In this document: positions 5,867 to 6,514 of the stretch, in pieces
Numbering within the stretch: the stretch's first letter is position 1
How the letters are laid out: every line of letters starts with the position of its first letter
NCBI GenBank assembly: GCA_903886165.1
Contig: CAISLL010000202.1
Location: 1-6,514 of the forward strand
Length of the DNA: 6,514 bases
DNA from: an uncultured beta proteobacterium
GTDB taxonomy: Bacteria > Pseudomonadota > Gammaproteobacteria > Burkholderiales > Burkholderiaceae_C
Reading direction: 5' to 3'
Notes under the pieces: model-generated
What the model saw: only the letters and a program-made list of their open reading frames with translations
What the model was told of the DNA's origin: nothing
Database searches by the model: none
Translations under genes and position numbers: made by a program

Positions 5867-6514
5867 TCAAGCCTGGTTGCAGACGGGTTGCAGTGTGGTG
5901 CTGGCTCTGCATTCCAGCACCGCCTCCTCGTCGCGCCGCAGTTGCGTCACCAGTGGCTGCTCGTCGTCACGCTGGCCCCAGCCATCAAAGTACAACAAGT
6001 CCTGGATCGGCAACCGCGGCAGCCAGCCCGCGCTTTCCAATTCGGGCTTGTCTTTGAAATGGCTGACATAACCCACGCACAGGTAGGCGATCGGGGTGAT
6101 GTCCTGGGGAATGCCCAGCGCGTCCTGCAGTGCGCTCTCGTTGAAGATGCTGACCCACCCGACGCCCAGCCCTTCGGCGCGCGCCGCAAGCCACAGGTTT
6201 TGAACCGCACTCACGCTGCTGAAAAGATCCATGGTTTTGAGGTGGGTGCGTCCGATCACCACCTGACCGGTGCGGGCACGGTCGCAGGTGATGCAAATGC
6301 CGACGGGCGATTCCATGATGCCTTCGAGTTTGAGGGACTGGTAGGTGGCGCGCTTCTCGCCCTCAAACATCTCGCCCGCTTGGGCATGGGCCGCTACAAA
6401 GGCATCGCGGACACGGCGTTTGACGGCGTCGGATTTCACCACCAGAAAGTTCCAAGGCTGCATGAAGCCGACCGAGGGCGCGTGGTGGGCGGCCGTCAGC
6501 ACGCGGCTCAAAAC
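5867..6514 (-). CDS. bluB: 5,6-dimethylbenzimidazole synthase BluB, 5' end outside the window
   Basis: BluB is a flavin-destroying member of the nitroreductase fold: it cleaves reduced FMN with oxygen to give 5,6-dimethylbenzimidazole, the lower ligand of vitamin B12. The visible 215 codons lack the first exons of the family sequence only in the sense of the N-terminus: about 30 to 40 residues, including the early arginine- and aspartate-containing segment, lie beyond the right edge. The TTG at 6511 is not the true start. Family marks are HHAPSVGFMQPWNFLVV (starting five codons after the TTG-adjacent SRVL), HLKTMDLFSSVSAVQNLWLAA, and the glycine-rich EGLGVGWVSIF, whose serine corresponds to one needed in characterised BluB. 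The last 40 residues are a polar, probably flexible tail. General nitroreductases are the main alternative, but the TMDLFS and GVGWVSIF segments favour BluB. The stop lies 49 bp upstream of the ZapB-like start on the same strand. Confidence 0.88.
   Translation of the reverse strand, partial: VLSRVLTAAHHAPSVGFMQPWNFLVVKSDAVKRRVRDAFVAAHAQAGEMFEGEKRATYQSLKLEGIMESPVGICITCDRARTGQVVIGRTHLKTMDLFSSVSAVQNLWLAARAEGLGVGWVSIFNESALQDALGIPQDITPIAYLCVGYVSHFKDKPELESAGWLPRLPIQDLLYFDGWGQRDDEQPLVTQLRRDEEAVLECRASTTLQPVCNQA

Noticed and set aside
5875..5893. Direct repeat GGTTGCAG twice, 11 bases apart
   Set aside because: It lies within the bluB 3' coding end and is too short and isolated to mean a regulatory repeat.

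Overview
The window looks like an ordinary chromosomal segment of a betaproteobacterium, most likely order Burkholderiales and probably Comamonadaceae (Rhodoferax/Polaromonas-like). The evidence is the moderately high G+C, the style of the proteins (an AEC carrier, XerD, Hsp33 and BluB of proteobacterial type) and the -10-like TACAAT boxes next to start codons. The genus is inference. There are no tRNA or rRNA genes, insertion sequences, CRISPR arrays, prophage genes or obvious foreign islands.

Layout from left to right. (1) The 5' half of an AEC-family membrane carrier gene runs leftwards off the window (475 to 1, minus). (2) Divergent from it, across 115 bp, is xerD (591-1505, plus), with the full tyrosine-recombinase catalytic set. 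(3) Converging on xerD with a 16-bp gap is a minus-strand pair: a DUF455 ferritin-like protein (3655-2804) followed, with an 8-bp overlap, by an EAL-like/HDOD signalling protein (2811-1522). (4) A 51-bp divergent intergenic region separates that pair from a plus-strand pair: a gamma-class carbonic anhydrase-like protein (3707-4231) and hslO/Hsp33 (4271-5257, TTG start). (5) hslO converges, with a 9-bp gap, on a minus-strand cell-division pair: a small ZapB-like/TIGR02449-type coiled-coil protein (5817-5578) and zapA (5581-5267), overlapping by 4 bp. (6) Upstream of these on the same strand is bluB (6514-5867), cut at its 5' end by the window edge.

The genes are mostly core or housekeeping: chromosome dimer resolution (XerD), Z-ring assembly (ZapA and its coiled-coil partner), redox-activated protein protection (Hsp33) and synthesis of the cobalamin lower ligand (BluB). 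The least understood part is the DUF455 and EAL-like/HDOD pair. It joins a putative di-iron protein of unknown function to a signalling protein whose EAL domain has lost part of its active site. I did not find a clearly novel multi-gene system; the findings are modest and scored accordingly.
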